Assembly: GCF_016125575.1 (NCBI RefSeq)
Contig: NZ_WGLM01000004.1
Span: forward strand, 560,501-624,500
Direction: 5' to 3'
DNA: 64,000 nt
Source of the DNA: Limimaricola sp.
Lineage (GTDB): Bacteria; Pseudomonadota; Alphaproteobacteria; Rhodobacterales; Rhodobacteraceae
Shown: positions 1 to 8,345 of the stretch, piece after piece
Layout: every line of letters begins with the position of its first letter
Position numbering within the stretch: position 1 is the stretch's first letter
The notes under the pieces: model-generated
Databases searched by the model: none
What the model saw: only the letters and a program-made list of their open reading frames with translations
Told to the model about the DNA's origin: nothing
Translations under genes and position numbers: made by a program

Positions 1-564
1 GCCTTCGAGCGGGTCGATATTCTTGTCAACGCGGCGCGGCAGGTGGTGTTGACCGACCCGCTCGATCCCGATGACGACTCGGTGTCACAGATGCTGGAAC
101 AGAACCTTGTCGCGGCGCTGCGCCTGACGCAGGCCACTGCGCGTCGGATGATCAAGCAGGCCGAGGGGCAGGAAGAGGGGCAGGTGGGTGCGATCGTCAA
201 CCTATCGTCGATCGCCGCGCGGCGCAGTCACACTGACTTGCTCGCCTATTCCATCAGCACCGCTGCACTGGACCAGATGACGCGCTCGATGGCCGTGGCG
301 CTGGCGCCCAAACGCATCCGGGTCAACGCCGTTGCCTTCGGCAGCGTCATGAGTGCCAGTCTCAAGACCACACTGCGCGAACATGACGAGTTTCGCAGCG
401 AGATCATCGACCACACGCCGCTTCACCGCATCGCCAGTCCCGGCGAGGTGGCCGACGCAGTGCAATACCTTGCCTCCGATGCCGCGGGATTCGTCACCGG
501 GCAGGTCATCACGGTGGATGGCGGACGCACCCTGCTCGACGCCGTGGGCGTCGCGGCGCACTGA
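1..564 (+). CDS. SDR-family oxidoreductase (5' partial), catalytic Lys replaced
   Basis: The reading frame is open from base 1, so the N-terminal NAD(P)-binding glycine motif lies outside the window. The visible 187 residues carry the SDR landmarks: DILVNAA (the usual NNAG region), the catalytic Ser in VNLSS, the Tyr in LAYSIST, a VNAVAFG segment and the C-terminal GQVITVDGG motif. The Tyr-x-x-x-Lys signature reads Y-S-I-S-T, so the catalytic Lys is Thr. Classical SDRs need this Lys to bind the cofactor and lower the Tyr pKa, so activity is doubtful or altered. The stop abuts the stop of the convergent lipoprotein gene with no gap. Substrate unknown. Confidence 0.9.
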   Translation, partial: AFERVDILVNAARQVVLTDPLDPDDDSVSQMLEQNLVAALRLTQATARRMIKQAEGQEEGQVGAIVNLSSIAARRSHTDLLAYSISTAALDQMTRSMAVALAPKRIRVNAVAFGSVMSASLKTTLREHDEFRSEIIDHTPLHRIASPGEVADAVQYLASDAAGFVTGQVITVDGGRTLLDAVGVAAH

Positions 565-957
565 TCACTCTTCGGGGTAAGTTGCCTTGCACTGGGCGAC
601 GGCGGCCGCGGTCTGATCGCGCATTTGCCGCTGACGCTGCAGCAGCGATGTCAGCTTGGCCTGCTCTGCATTGAGGTCGATGGCGACCGGCACCTGGTGA
701 TCCTGCACCTGGACCCTGTCGCAGGACACCAGCCGGACCGATCCGTCATCTGCCGTGACCCGGCAGAAATCTGGCAGTCGCACAACCTCTTGCCGGGTTT
801 CCAGCGCGTAGCCGCGCGCGATGTTGGCCTGCGTCTGTGCGATCAGTCGGTCAATGACTCTCTGGTCGTGCGTGACGCTGGCGATGCAGGATTCGCGCGG
901 CGTGGCGCAGGCGCCAAGCGCAAGAAGAAGGGGCAGGGCGAAAAGGGCGCGAGTCAT
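565..957 (-). CDS. Predicted small lipoprotein
   Basis: A 130-residue protein that starts with a short basic stretch, a hydrophobic core and a lipobox LGAC with the modified Cys at residue 17, followed by ATPRES. This is a type II signal peptide, so the mature protein should be lipid-anchored in the periplasm. The rest is a mixed helical region with several further Cys (ESC, DFC, SCD, QCK) and a Gln-rich C-terminus. I recognise no family. It is transcribed divergently from hemF (61 bp between starts) and converges directly with the SDR gene. Confidence 0.75.
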   Translation of the reverse strand: MTRALFALPLLLALGACATPRESCIASVTHDQRVIDRLIAQTQANIARGYALETRQEVVRLPDFCRVTADDGSVRLVSCDRVQVQDHQVPVAIDLNAEQAKLTSLLQRQRQMRDQTAAAVAQCKATYPEE

Positions 958-1018
958 GGGCAGGTACCTCTGGGACGCAGATAGTGCGGTAGTCTGCCCG
1001 CATAAAGGGTGTTAGAGC

Positions 1019-1954
1019 ATGGCTATGCAATATCAGGGGTCTGACACGGCAATGGACGGCAGCGACAGCAATACGATGGACACCGAGAAGGCAACGGCGG
1101 CGGCGTGGTTCCGCAGCTTGCGTGACAAGATCGTGGCAGCCTTCGAAGCATTGGAAGACACCCAGACGACCGGCCCCTTCTCTGGCCAGCCTGCGGGCCG
1201 CTTCGACGTGAGCCAGACAAGGCGCCAGTCGGACGATGGCAGCGACGCTGGTGGCGGGCTGATGAGCGTGATGCGTGGCGGCCGGGTATTTGAAAAGGTC
1301 GGCGTCAACATCTCGACCGTGCATGGCAGCCTTGGACCGCAGGCGCAAAAGGCGATGGCCGCGCGCGGCGTGCCCGGCATGGAAGACGACCCGCGCTTCT
1401 GGGCGTCGGGAATCAGCCTTGTCGCGCACATGCAGAACCCGCACACGCCCGCTGTCCACATGAACACCCGGATGTTCTGGACGCCCCACGCATGGTGGTT
1501 TGGCGGCGGCTCCGACCTCAACCCCTGTATCGAGTATGCCGAGGACACCAAGCATTTCCACGCCACGCAAAAGGCCCATCTGGACCCGCACGGGGCCGAC
1601 CATTACCCGCGGCTGAAGGCTTGGGCGGACGAGTATTTCTACATCCCGCACCGCAAGCGCGCGCGTGGCGTCGGTGGCATCTTCATGGATGACTACTGCA
1701 CCGGCGACTGGGCGGCGGATTTCGCGCTGACGCAGGATATCGGACGTGCCTTCCTGCCCGCCTATCTGCCGCTGGTGGAACGCCGCCGTGACACGGGCTG
1801 GACCGATGCCGACAAGGATACTCAACTGATTCATCGCGGCCTTTATGCCGAATACAACCTTGTCTATGACCGCGGAACGAAGTTCGGGCTGACCACCGGC
1901 CATGACGCCGATGCGGTGCTGATGAGCCTTCCTCCCATGGCAAAGTGGGTCTGA
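1019..1954 (+). CDS. hemF: Oxygen-dependent coproporphyrinogen III oxidase
   Basis: HemF converts coproporphyrinogen III to protoporphyrinogen IX by two O2-dependent oxidative decarboxylations in the cytoplasm. Family landmarks are GGRVFEKVGVN, the metal/substrate region WWFGGGSDLNPC, the HRKRARGVGGIFMDDY block and YAEYNLVYDRGTKFGL. The protein ends at LMSLPPMAKWV. Compared with E. coli HemF it lacks the last roughly 25 residues, as I recall for other alphaproteobacterial HemF, so I do not call it truncated. The start is uncertain: ATG 1019 has AAAGGG about 10 bp upstream, but ATG at 1025, 1052 and 1076 are in frame and the first 20 residues look unconserved. hemE and hemC lie close by. Confidence 0.95.
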   Translation: MAMQYQGSDTAMDGSDSNTMDTEKATAAAWFRSLRDKIVAAFEALEDTQTTGPFSGQPAGRFDVSQTRRQSDDGSDAGGGLMSVMRGGRVFEKVGVNISTVHGSLGPQAQKAMAARGVPGMEDDPRFWASGISLVAHMQNPHTPAVHMNTRMFWTPHAWWFGGGSDLNPCIEYAEDTKHFHATQKAHLDPHGADHYPRLKAWADEYFYIPHRKRARGVGGIFMDDYCTGDWAADFALTQDIGRAFLPAYLPLVERRRDTGWTDADKDTQLIHRGLYAEYNLVYDRGTKFGLTTGHDADAVLMSLPPMAKWV

Positions 1955-1964
1955 GGCCCGCGCC

Positions 1965-2954
1965 TTGGACGAACGGCTGATCCTCTTCAACGGCCCGCGC
2001 GAGATTGTCGAAACTGCCCGGGACCGGATTGACCCGGACAAGGTTCTGTCGATGCAGACCATGACCGGCGGCCGCGGTATCCGGTCGCTGCAGATCGTTG
2101 TCGACAAGGCGAACCGACAAGAGGTGGTCGATGCGCTTCAGGTGGGCCTTGGCAAGAAGAAGGACTGGTCGCTGACCATCCTGCAAAGCGAAGTGGTATT
2201 GCCGGCCCGTGAAGAGGCATCATCGGCGCGTGACCTGATCGCCGAGACGGGCCAGACCCGCGAGGAGCTGCTGGCCGAGGTGACCCGCGCGGCGCGGCTT
2301 GACCAGAACTATCTTGCGATGGTCGTGCTCTCGACAATCGTCGCGGCGATTGGCCTGTTGTCGGACAACATTGCCGTGGTGATCGGCGCGATGGTCATTG
2401 CGCCGCTGCTGGGTCCGATCCTTGCCTTCGCACTGGCTGTTGCGCTGGGCGATCTTGGGCTAATGCGTCGCGCGTTTCTCGTCAACGGAGCCGGAGTCGG
2501 CCTGACGCTGATCCTCTGCGTTCTCATCGGCCTCGGCCTTGGCACCTTGCCGACAAGCCATGAGGTGATGGCCCGCACTGCCGTGGGGCTGGACGGGGTG
2601 GCGCTTGCGCTGGCTTCGGGCGCTGCGGCGGCGTTGTCCCTGTTGGCGGGCAGCTCGGGCGTGTTGGTGGGCGTTATGGTGGCCGTGGCCCTGTTGCCGC
2701 CCGCCGCGGCAATGGGCCTGACACTGGGCGCGGGACAGTGGAACGCGGCAGTTGGCGCATCGCTGTTGCTGGCGGTCAACGTGGTATCGGTCACCCTTGC
2801 AGCGCAGGCCGTGTTCGTGCTGCGCAAGATCACGCCGCGAACGTGGTACCGGCAACAGGCGGCGCGCCGGGCTGTGCGGATCAACCTTGCCGGATGGGCG
2901 GTGCTGCTTGCGGCGCTGGTCGCCATCCTTTGGACACGCCAACCGGGCTTTTAG
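1965..2954 (+). CDS. DUF389 / TIGR00341 family integral membrane protein
   Basis: A 329-residue protein with a soluble N-terminal domain (about residues 1-105) and about six hydrophobic segments from residue 115 onward, including AVVIGAMVIAPLLGPILAFA, which is characteristic of DUF389 proteins. The function of the family is not established. The start is TTG at 1965, supported by GAGG 8 bp upstream and a gap of only 10 bp from the hemF stop, so it is probably cotranscribed with hemF. The C-terminal part has a short basic cytoplasmic segment (RKITPRTWYRQQAARR) before the last helix. Confidence 0.85.
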   Translation: MDERLILFNGPREIVETARDRIDPDKVLSMQTMTGGRGIRSLQIVVDKANRQEVVDALQVGLGKKKDWSLTILQSEVVLPAREEASSARDLIAETGQTREELLAEVTRAARLDQNYLAMVVLSTIVAAIGLLSDNIAVVIGAMVIAPLLGPILAFALAVALGDLGLMRRAFLVNGAGVGLTLILCVLIGLGLGTLPTSHEVMARTAVGLDGVALALASGAAAALSLLAGSSGVLVGVMVAVALLPPAAAMGLTLGAGQWNAAVGASLLLAVNVVSVTLAAQAVFVLRKITPRTWYRQQAARRAVRINLAGWAVLLAALVAILWTRQPGF

Positions 2955-2969
2955 CCAAGCCCTGACTCG

Positions 2970-3332
2970 TCAGTTCACCCGCACGAACTTGGCCCCGCCC
3001 GCCCGTGTCTGCACGGCGGGCGCGGTGGCTGCTGGCCCTTCGGCCTGCAGCGCCATCGCCGGCGCGGTGACGCCAGATGCGCGCGCCGTCAGGTAGGCGC
3101 GGATCGTCTCGGGCGGCATTCCCGTCGCCTCGGCGTAGCGGGCAACAGTGAAATTGGGGGCGACCTGCATCATCGCGCGGGCCATGCGCATCTGCACGAG
3201 GTCCATCCGGTCAGGCTGTGCGCCAAGGCGCAGACGCTCGGCAGAAGTGGCGGGCGCCAGCGCCAGCCACATCATGCAGATCGTCAGGAAGGCCGAGGCG
3301 CCTTTCCAGACCGAAAACAGGACAAGGCGCAT
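2970..3332 (-). CDS. Hypothetical secreted or membrane-anchored protein
   Basis: A 120-residue protein with an N-terminal hydrophobic segment (about residues 10-28, ending APATSA) that looks like a Sec signal peptide or anchor. The remainder contains an Ala-rich low-complexity stretch and a basic GGAKFVRVN tail. No family is recognised. It follows hemE on the same strand with a 15-bp gap, so it is probably the second gene of a hemE transcript. It converges with the DUF389 gene (15 bp between stops). Confidence 0.6.
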   Translation of the reverse strand: MRLVLFSVWKGASAFLTICMMWLALAPATSAERLRLGAQPDRMDLVQMRMARAMMQVAPNFTVARYAEATGMPPETIRAYLTARASGVTAPAMALQAEGPAATAPAVQTRAGGAKFVRVN

Positions 3333-3347
3333 CGGGCCCTCCGCAAC

Positions 3348-4382
3348 TCAGCCGTTGCGGATGGTCTCCACCATCAATGCGACATTTTCAGGGTCGGCAT
3401 CGGGCGTGATGCCATGCCCGAGGTTGAAGATGTGCGGCCCCTTGGAAAACGCGCGCACCACACGGCGCGTCTCGTCAATCAGGTCCTGCCCGCCGCTGAC
3501 CATGTGGGAGCTTGCAAGGTTGCCCTGCACACAGCCGCCCGTCTGGACATGCGCCGCCGCCCATTCCGCCGTGACACCATCATCAAGCGCGATGCAGTCG
3601 GCCCCGATCGCAGCATGCAGCCCCTCGTAGGCAGTTCCGGCCCCGCGCGGGAAGGCGATAACCGGAATGCCGGGGTGGCGCGCCTTCAGCGCCGCTGTAA
3701 TCGCGCGCGCGGGCTCCACCGCGAAATCGTGGAAATCCTGCCCTTTCAGCGAGCCTGCCCAACTGTCGAACAGCTTCACCACCTCGGCACCGGCGTCGAT
3801 CTGGGCGGAGAGGTATTCGATGGTGCTGGCCGTCAGCAGGTCGATCACCTGCTGGAACAGCGCGCGGTTGCCCTGGATCATCGCATGGGCCGGGCCCTGG
3901 TCGGGGGTGCCGCGCCCGGCGATCATGTAGGTCGCAACCGTCCACGGCGCACCGGCAAAGCCGATCAGCGTGGTTTCGGCGGGCAGGCCCTTGGCCAGAA
4001 TGCGGACGGTTTCATAGACCGGCGCAAGGTGGTCGTGAATCGCGTCGGCCGGTTTCAGCCTTGCCATGTCGGCGGCGGTCGAGATGGTCGACAGCCGCGG
4101 CCCCTCGCCGGTTTCAAACCACAGATCCGCCCCCAGCGCCTGCGGCAAGAGCAGGATGTCGGCAAAGAGGATCGCCGCGTCGAAGCCGTAGCGGCGGATC
4201 GGCTGGAACGTCACCTCGGCGGCCAGTTCCGGGTTGTAGCAAAGCGACAGGAAATCGCCCGCCTGTGCGCGCGTGGCGCGATACTCGGGCAGGTAACGGC
4301 CCGCCTGCCGCATCATCCAGACCGGCGGGGTGGGCAGAACCTCGCCCGCAAGGGCACGCAGGATGGTCTTTTTCGGGGTCAT
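3348..4382 (-). CDS. hemE: Uroporphyrinogen decarboxylase
   Basis: HemE removes four carboxyls from uroporphyrinogen III to give coproporphyrinogen III, the substrate of HemF. The 344-residue length is typical. Diagnostic motifs are [16 protein letters not shown] near the N-terminus (Arg/Asp substrate-binding region), [40 protein letters not shown] and the C-terminal FNLGHGI. The start MTPKK is the only sensible one for the family. The gene diverges from hemC across 92 bp, an arrangement that fits coordinate control of consecutive or near-consecutive tetrapyrrole steps. Confidence 0.97.
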   Translation of the reverse strand: MTPKKTILRALAGEVLPTPPVWMMRQAGRYLPEYRATRAQAGDFLSLCYNPELAAEVTFQPIRRYGFDAAILFADILLLPQALGADLWFETGEGPRLSTISTAADMARLKPADAIHDHLAPVYETVRILAKGLPAETTLIGFAGAPWTVATYMIAGRGTPDQGPAHAMIQGNRALFQQVIDLLTASTIEYLSAQIDAGAEVVKLFDSWAGSLKGQDFHDFAVEPARAITAALKARHPGIPVIAFPRGAGTAYEGLHAAIGADCIALDDGVTAEWAAAHVQTGGCVQGNLASSHMVSGGQDLIDETRRVVRAFSKGPHIFNLGHGITPDADPENVALMVETIRNG

Positions 4383-4427
4383 CGCGGCTCCTCTCGCTGC
4401 TCCTGTTCGTCCCCCGCGCGCGGGGCC

Positions 4428-4459
4428 GTGTCAAGGCAGTTGTCAGGCTTTGTTGACAC
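4428..4459. promoter_or_regulatory. Inverted repeat GTGTCAA/TTGACAC in the hemE-hemC divergent region
   Basis: GTGTCAA at 4428-4434 and TTGACAC at 4453-4459 form a perfect 7-bp inverted repeat with an 18-bp spacer. Each arm contains a TTGACA-like -35 element, one facing hemE and one facing hemC. An alternative hemC promoter is TTGTCA (4440-4445), 17 bp, TAGAAC (4463-4468), which would give a nearly leaderless transcript. The sequence does not decide whether this is an operator or a pair of -35 boxes. Confidence 0.35.
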
Positions 4460-4474
4460 GTCTAGAACCGCCTC

Positions 4475-5410
4475 ATGACGCTTTCTCTTCCCATGCCCGC
4501 CCAGCCCCTGCAGATCGGAACCCGCGGTTCGCCGCTGGCGCTGGCGCAGGCCCACGAAACCCGCGCGCGGCTGATGGCGGCCTTCGACCTGCCCGAAGAC
4601 GCCTTTGCGATCCGCGTCATCAAGGTGACGGGCGACGCGGTGCAGGACCGCCCGCTGAAAGAGATCGGCGGCAAGGGCCTGTTCACTCGCGAGATCGAAG
4701 AGGCGCTGCTCGCGGGCGAGATCGACATCGCCGTCCATTCGATGAAGGACATGCCGGTGGAACAGCCCGCGGGCCTGATCCTCGACACCTATCTGCCGCG
4801 TGAGGACGTGCGCGATGCCTTCATCTCGTTCGGCCAGGGCGGCCTTGCCGAGCTTGCCCAGGGTGCCACCGTGGGCACGTCCAGCCTGCGGCGCCGTGCG
4901 CAACTGCTCAACCGCCGGCCCGACCTGACGATCGTGGAGTTTCGCGGCAACGTGCAGACCCGCCTGCGCAAGCTGACCGAAGGCGTGGCGCAGGCCACGT
5001 TCCTCGCCATGGCGGGCCTGAACCGCCTGAACATGACCGACGTGCCGCGCACGCCCGTCTCGACCGACGAGATGTTGCCCGCCGTGGCCCAGGGGGCCAT
5101 CGGGATCGAACGGCGGACGGATGACAGCCGCACCGCCGAGATGCTGGCCGCGATCCATCACGGCCCGACCGGCCAGCGCCTTGCCGCCGAGCGCGCCTTC
5201 CTTGCCGCGCTGGACGGGTCCTGCGAGACGCCCATCGGCGGGCTGGCCGAACTCGATGGCGGCACGCTGCGCCTGCGGGGCGAGATTTTACGCACCGATG
5301 GCAGCCAGGTGCTGACCGACGACGCGACCGCGCCCATCGAGGACGGCCCGTCGTTGGGCCGCGAGATGGCGCGCAAACTGCTGGAACAGGCAAGCCCGGG
5401 CTTTTTCTAG
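4475..5410 (+). CDS. hemC: Hydroxymethylbilane synthase (porphobilinogen deaminase)
   Basis: HemC polymerises four porphobilinogens into hydroxymethylbilane. Motifs in order: GTRGSPLALAQ at the N-terminus, the KGLFTREIEEALL helix, AVHSMKDMP with the catalytic Asp region, GTSSLRRRAQL, RGNVQTRLRKL, and DGSCETPIGGLAEL where Cys250 anchors the dipyrromethane cofactor. Length 311 is typical. The start is ATG 4475; ATG 4493 is in frame and would also retain the whole domain. Its last 4 bp overlap the stop of the convergent MFS gene. Confidence 0.97.
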   Translation: MTLSLPMPAQPLQIGTRGSPLALAQAHETRARLMAAFDLPEDAFAIRVIKVTGDAVQDRPLKEIGGKGLFTREIEEALLAGEIDIAVHSMKDMPVEQPAGLILDTYLPREDVRDAFISFGQGGLAELAQGATVGTSSLRRRAQLLNRRPDLTIVEFRGNVQTRLRKLTEGVAQATFLAMAGLNRLNMTDVPRTPVSTDEMLPAVAQGAIGIERRTDDSRTAEMLAAIHHGPTGQRLAAERAFLAALDGSCETPIGGLAELDGGTLRLRGEILRTDGSQVLTDDATAPIEDGPSLGREMARKLLEQASPGFF

Positions 5411-6615
5411 ATCGAGGCGTGCCGTCCGCGGTCGAGCCAGAGGATCAGGCTGATCGCCAGCACCATTGTCGTTGCCCCCATGATGGCGACAAGGCTGTAG
5501 CCACCCAGCCACGTTCCCACCGCGAAGATCGCGGCACAAAGCCCGTCCGCCGCGATGCGCATGACCGCCAGCAAAGACGAGCCCGCCCCCGCACGCGCGC
5601 CCAGAAGGTCCTGCAGATAGCCGATGGCGAGTGCATAGATCAGCGCGCCACCAGCGCCGGCAGGGATGGTTAACAGCCAGACGTATGGCGTCGGCGCCAC
5701 CCATGGCAGCAACAACAGGAAGATGGCATAGGTCACCGCTCCCAACGCGATGATCTTGAGCCTTGGCAGCAGTTTCAGCACCTGTCCGACCGAAAGGGTC
5801 ACCGCGACCTCGATCGCCACGAAGATGCCGAAGAAAAGGCCCACGTCGGCAGTGGTGCGATGCGCCGCCTGCTCGAAGACAAGGCTGAGGATCACGCCGG
5901 CAATGGCGCTGCCGGAATGGATCGCGCCCACCAGCATCACCCGCAGCAGCAGCGGCGGATGCGCCATTTCGCGCAACGACGCGCGGAACCCCAGGCCGGA
6001 TTTCTGTTCGGTCCAGGGCGCCACGGCATCGCGCGGCCACGCAAAAAGGATCAGCGCCAGCAGCGTTGCCGCCACGCCCGCCGCCACGGGATAGACCGTG
6101 GTCAGCGGCAGCCCGGCGGCAAAGGAGCGGCCCCAGAGCGGCAGCACGATCACGAAGGGCACCGCGAAGAGTGCGCGCACGATCGCCATGATCCCGTCGC
6201 GGTCGCGGCGCGACAGGTGCGCCGTCTGCAGCCGCGTCACCGCGAAGACCTGCCCGAATAGCGCGGCGTTGAACGGGATCATGCCGACATGGGCCAGCAC
6301 GAAGAAGACCGGCGCATGGCCCAGCCAGACGGTGGAGGCGCCGCAGATCATCATCGCCGTCGCCAACATCGCCATGCGCCGGCGCGAGGGGCGCTGGTCG
6401 GTCACGATGCCGATGCCGACCGAGGCACTGACCGACATCGCCAGAATGCCCGCCAGCACGACCGAATAGGCGGTATCGGACAGGTGGAACACCGTGATCC
6501 CGATCAGCGACTGGTATATCCCGATGGACGAGCCGTAGGTGCCCGTCAGCAGCACGGCAAGGCACAGCATCCGCAACACCGGGTCCCGGACGATCAGGGC
6601 GAATTGTGCACGCAT
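5407..6615 (-). CDS. MFS transporter
   Basis: A 402-residue polytopic protein with about 12 hydrophobic segments and a central charged cytoplasmic loop near residues 190-215, the usual 6+6 arrangement of the major facilitator superfamily. An MFS loop 2-3 like sequence, DQRPSRRRMAMLA, follows the second helix. ATG at 6615 is chosen because it overlaps the stop of the upstream flavoprotein gene by 1 bp (TGATG), which implies translational coupling. An open frame continues further upstream but only inside that gene. Substrate cannot be inferred; pairing with an FAD-linked oxidase hints at a carboxylic acid. Confidence 0.85.
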   Translation of the reverse strand: MRAQFALIVRDPVLRMLCLAVLLTGTYGSSIGIYQSLIGITVFHLSDTAYSVVLAGILAMSVSASVGIGIVTDQRPSRRRMAMLATAMMICGASTVWLGHAPVFFVLAHVGMIPFNAALFGQVFAVTRLQTAHLSRRDRDGIMAIVRALFAVPFVIVLPLWGRSFAAGLPLTTVYPVAAGVAATLLALILFAWPRDAVAPWTEQKSGLGFRASLREMAHPPLLLRVMLVGAIHSGSAIAGVILSLVFEQAAHRTTADVGLFFGIFVAIEVAVTLSVGQVLKLLPRLKIIALGAVTYAIFLLLLPWVAPTPYVWLLTIPAGAGGALIYALAIGYLQDLLGARAGAGSSLLAVMRIAADGLCAAIFAVGTWLGGYSLVAIMGATTMVLAISLILWLDRGRHASI

Positions 6616-8024
6616 CAGGCGGGAAACACCTTGCCGGGGTTGAGGATGCCCTTGGGGTCCAGCGCCGCCTTCAGGCCGCGCATCACCTCCAGCGCGACCG
6701 GGTCCTTGCGCCGGCGCATAGACGAAAGCTTGGACAGGCCGATGCCATGCTCGGCGGAAAAGCTGCCGCCCAGCACCTGCACCGCGTCCTCGACCAGTTC
6801 CATGATCCGGTCGTGCAGGGCGGCGTCGTCGCTGCCGGGATAGACGCTGTAATGCACGTTGCCATCGCCCAGATGCGCCACTGTCAGGTCGCGCGCACCC
6901 GGCACCAGCGCGCGGATGCGCGGCTGCACCATGTCGAGGAATTGCGCGACCTTTTCCAGCGGCAGCGCCACGTCGGTATCGACGTAAGGATGCCAGCCAT
7001 GGGCGATCTCGGCCGCGGCCTCGCGCCGGGCCCACATCTCGCGCCGCTGCGCCTCGTTCCGGGCGATGACGGCATCCAGCAGGTCGCCTGCCTCCAGCAT
7101 CTCGGCCAGCGTCTCTTCCAGAAGGGTGACGATCGGCACCGCGCCATCCGGTCCGGGCGTGGCATCGCGCGGGGCGGTCGCGCCGACCTCGATCAGGATA
7201 TTGTGGTCGTGCATCTGGGCGAAGGGCGGCTTTGCCCCCGCGATCACCTCCAGGTGCCCGTCGATGTAGTTGCGCGGCATGTATTCGAAGGCCTCGACCG
7301 CGCCGCCGGTGATGTCCTGCATCCGGTTCAGCAGCGCCAGCGCCTGGGCAAGGCTGGGCACGGCGAGCATTGCGGTGGCATAGGCGCGCGGGCGTGGGCG
7401 CAGCTTCAGCACCGCGGCGGTGATGATGCCCAGCGTGCCCTCGGCCCCGATCATCAGGTGGCGCAGGTTGAGGCCCGCGTTGTCCTTGTGCAGCTCGCTC
7501 ATCAGGTTCATCACCCGGCCATCGGCCAGCACCACCTCCAGCCCGAGGCAGAGGTCGCGCGTATTGCCGTAGCGCAGCACGTTCGACCCGCCGGCGTTGG
7601 TCGACAGGAACCCGCCCACCATGGCCGAGCCGCGTGCGCCGAAGGTCAGCGGAAAGATCAGGTCATGCGCGGCCGCCGCCTCGTGCAGGGACGAGAGAAT
7701 CACGCCCGCCTCGACGATGGCGAGCCGCCCGGCGGGCCGCACCTCGCGGATGCGGTTCATCCGGTCGACCGACAGCATCAGCGCGCCCTCGGCCACCGTG
7801 CCGCCGACAAGGCCGGTATTGCCCGAAACTGGCACCACCGGCGTGCCGGTTTCATGCGCCAGCGCCATGACGGCCGAAACCTCGGCGGTGGAGGCGGGGC
7901 GCACCACGGCCAGTGGCGTGAAATGGAACTTGCCCGTCCAGTCCTGCGACCAGCGCGCGGCGTCCGGCCCTGTCGCAAGGTTGGCGGGGCCGACGATGGC
8001 GGCAAGGCGGTCGAGTAGTGACAT
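6615..8024 (-). CDS. FAD-binding oxidase/dehydrogenase, GlcD / D-lactate dehydrogenase type
   Basis: A 469-residue flavoprotein of the FAD_binding_4 plus FAD-oxidase_C family (glycolate oxidase subunit GlcD, D-2-hydroxyglutarate and D-lactate dehydrogenases). Visible motifs are PVSGNTGLVGG (pyrophosphate loop), GGFLSTNAGGSNVLRYG, MIGAEGTLGIITAA, and the C-terminal HLGDGNVHYSVYPG and SAEHGIGLSK. It should oxidise a D-2-hydroxy acid in the cytoplasm and pass electrons to a quinone or another acceptor. MSLLDRL at 8024 fits the family start; an upstream Met at 8120 would add 32 unconserved residues. Coupled to the MFS gene downstream. Confidence 0.9.
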   Translation of the reverse strand: MSLLDRLAAIVGPANLATGPDAARWSQDWTGKFHFTPLAVVRPASTAEVSAVMALAHETGTPVVPVSGNTGLVGGTVAEGALMLSVDRMNRIREVRPAGRLAIVEAGVILSSLHEAAAAHDLIFPLTFGARGSAMVGGFLSTNAGGSNVLRYGNTRDLCLGLEVVLADGRVMNLMSELHKDNAGLNLRHLMIGAEGTLGIITAAVLKLRPRPRAYATAMLAVPSLAQALALLNRMQDITGGAVEAFEYMPRNYIDGHLEVIAGAKPPFAQMHDHNILIEVGATAPRDATPGPDGAVPIVTLLEETLAEMLEAGDLLDAVIARNEAQRREMWARREAAAEIAHGWHPYVDTDVALPLEKVAQFLDMVQPRIRALVPGARDLTVAHLGDGNVHYSVYPGSDDAALHDRIMELVEDAVQVLGGSFSAEHGIGLSKLSSMRRRKDPVALEVMRGLKAALDPKGILNPGKVFPA

Positions 8025-8166
8025 GGGGCAGGGGCCTTCGGCAAATCCTGCCACCAGTGCTAGCGCCGCCGCGTGGCAGAGGGAAGGCCCATCCCGACGG
8101 GCCCGCATCTCCTCCCGCATTTCCCCTTGACGGGGCGCGGCCCCTCGCTTAACTCGCCCTCGGTCT

Positions 8167-8243
8167 GGCGGCGTAGCTCAGTTGGTTAGAGCAGCGGAAT
8201 CATAATCCGCGTGTCCGGGGTTCAAGTCCCTGCGCCGCCACCA
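8167..8243 (+). tRNA. tRNA-Met (anticodon CAT)
   Basis: A 77-nt cloverleaf: 7-bp acceptor GGCGGCG/CGCCGCC, D arm GCTCAGTTGGTTAGAGC, anticodon stem GCGGA/TCCGC with loop ATCATAA (anticodon CAT), T loop TTCAAGT, discriminator A and encoded CCA. The acceptor begins with G-C, not the 1-72 mismatch of initiator tRNA, so this is an elongator Met tRNA. A lysidine-modified tRNA-Ile2 shares the CAT anticodon but is less likely from the arm sequences. Confidence 0.93.
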
Positions 8244-8266
8244 ACACCCCCCTTTCGGAAATGCAA

Positions 8267-8330
8267 ACGGCCACGCCTTCGCGCGGCCGTCGTTGTGTGT
8301 GAAGGCCCCGGCGCGTCGCCGCACCGGGGC
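8267..8330. terminator. Two hairpins between tRNA-Met and phoX-like gene (convergent)
   Basis: ACGGCC (8267-8272) pairs with GGCCGT (8285-8290), extended by an inner CGC/GCG around a CTTC loop, and is followed by CGTTGTGTGT. A second hairpin pairs GCCCCGG (8305-8311) with CCGGGGC (8324-8330). They sit between the tRNA 3' end and the stop of the convergent gene at 8346 and probably terminate transcription from both sides. Neither has a strong T-tract. Confidence 0.5.
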
Positions 8331-8345
8331 TGGTCGCCAGCGCGA

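Noticed and set aside
5392-5406. AAGCCCGGGCTTTTT as a hemC terminator
   Set aside because: Only a 4-bp stem with a CCGG loop, and it is inside the hemC coding region.
5407-7035. MFS reading frame extended to 542 residues
   Set aside because: The extra 140 N-terminal residues are the out-of-frame shadow of the flavoprotein gene; the ATG at 6615 overlaps that gene's stop in a coupled arrangement.
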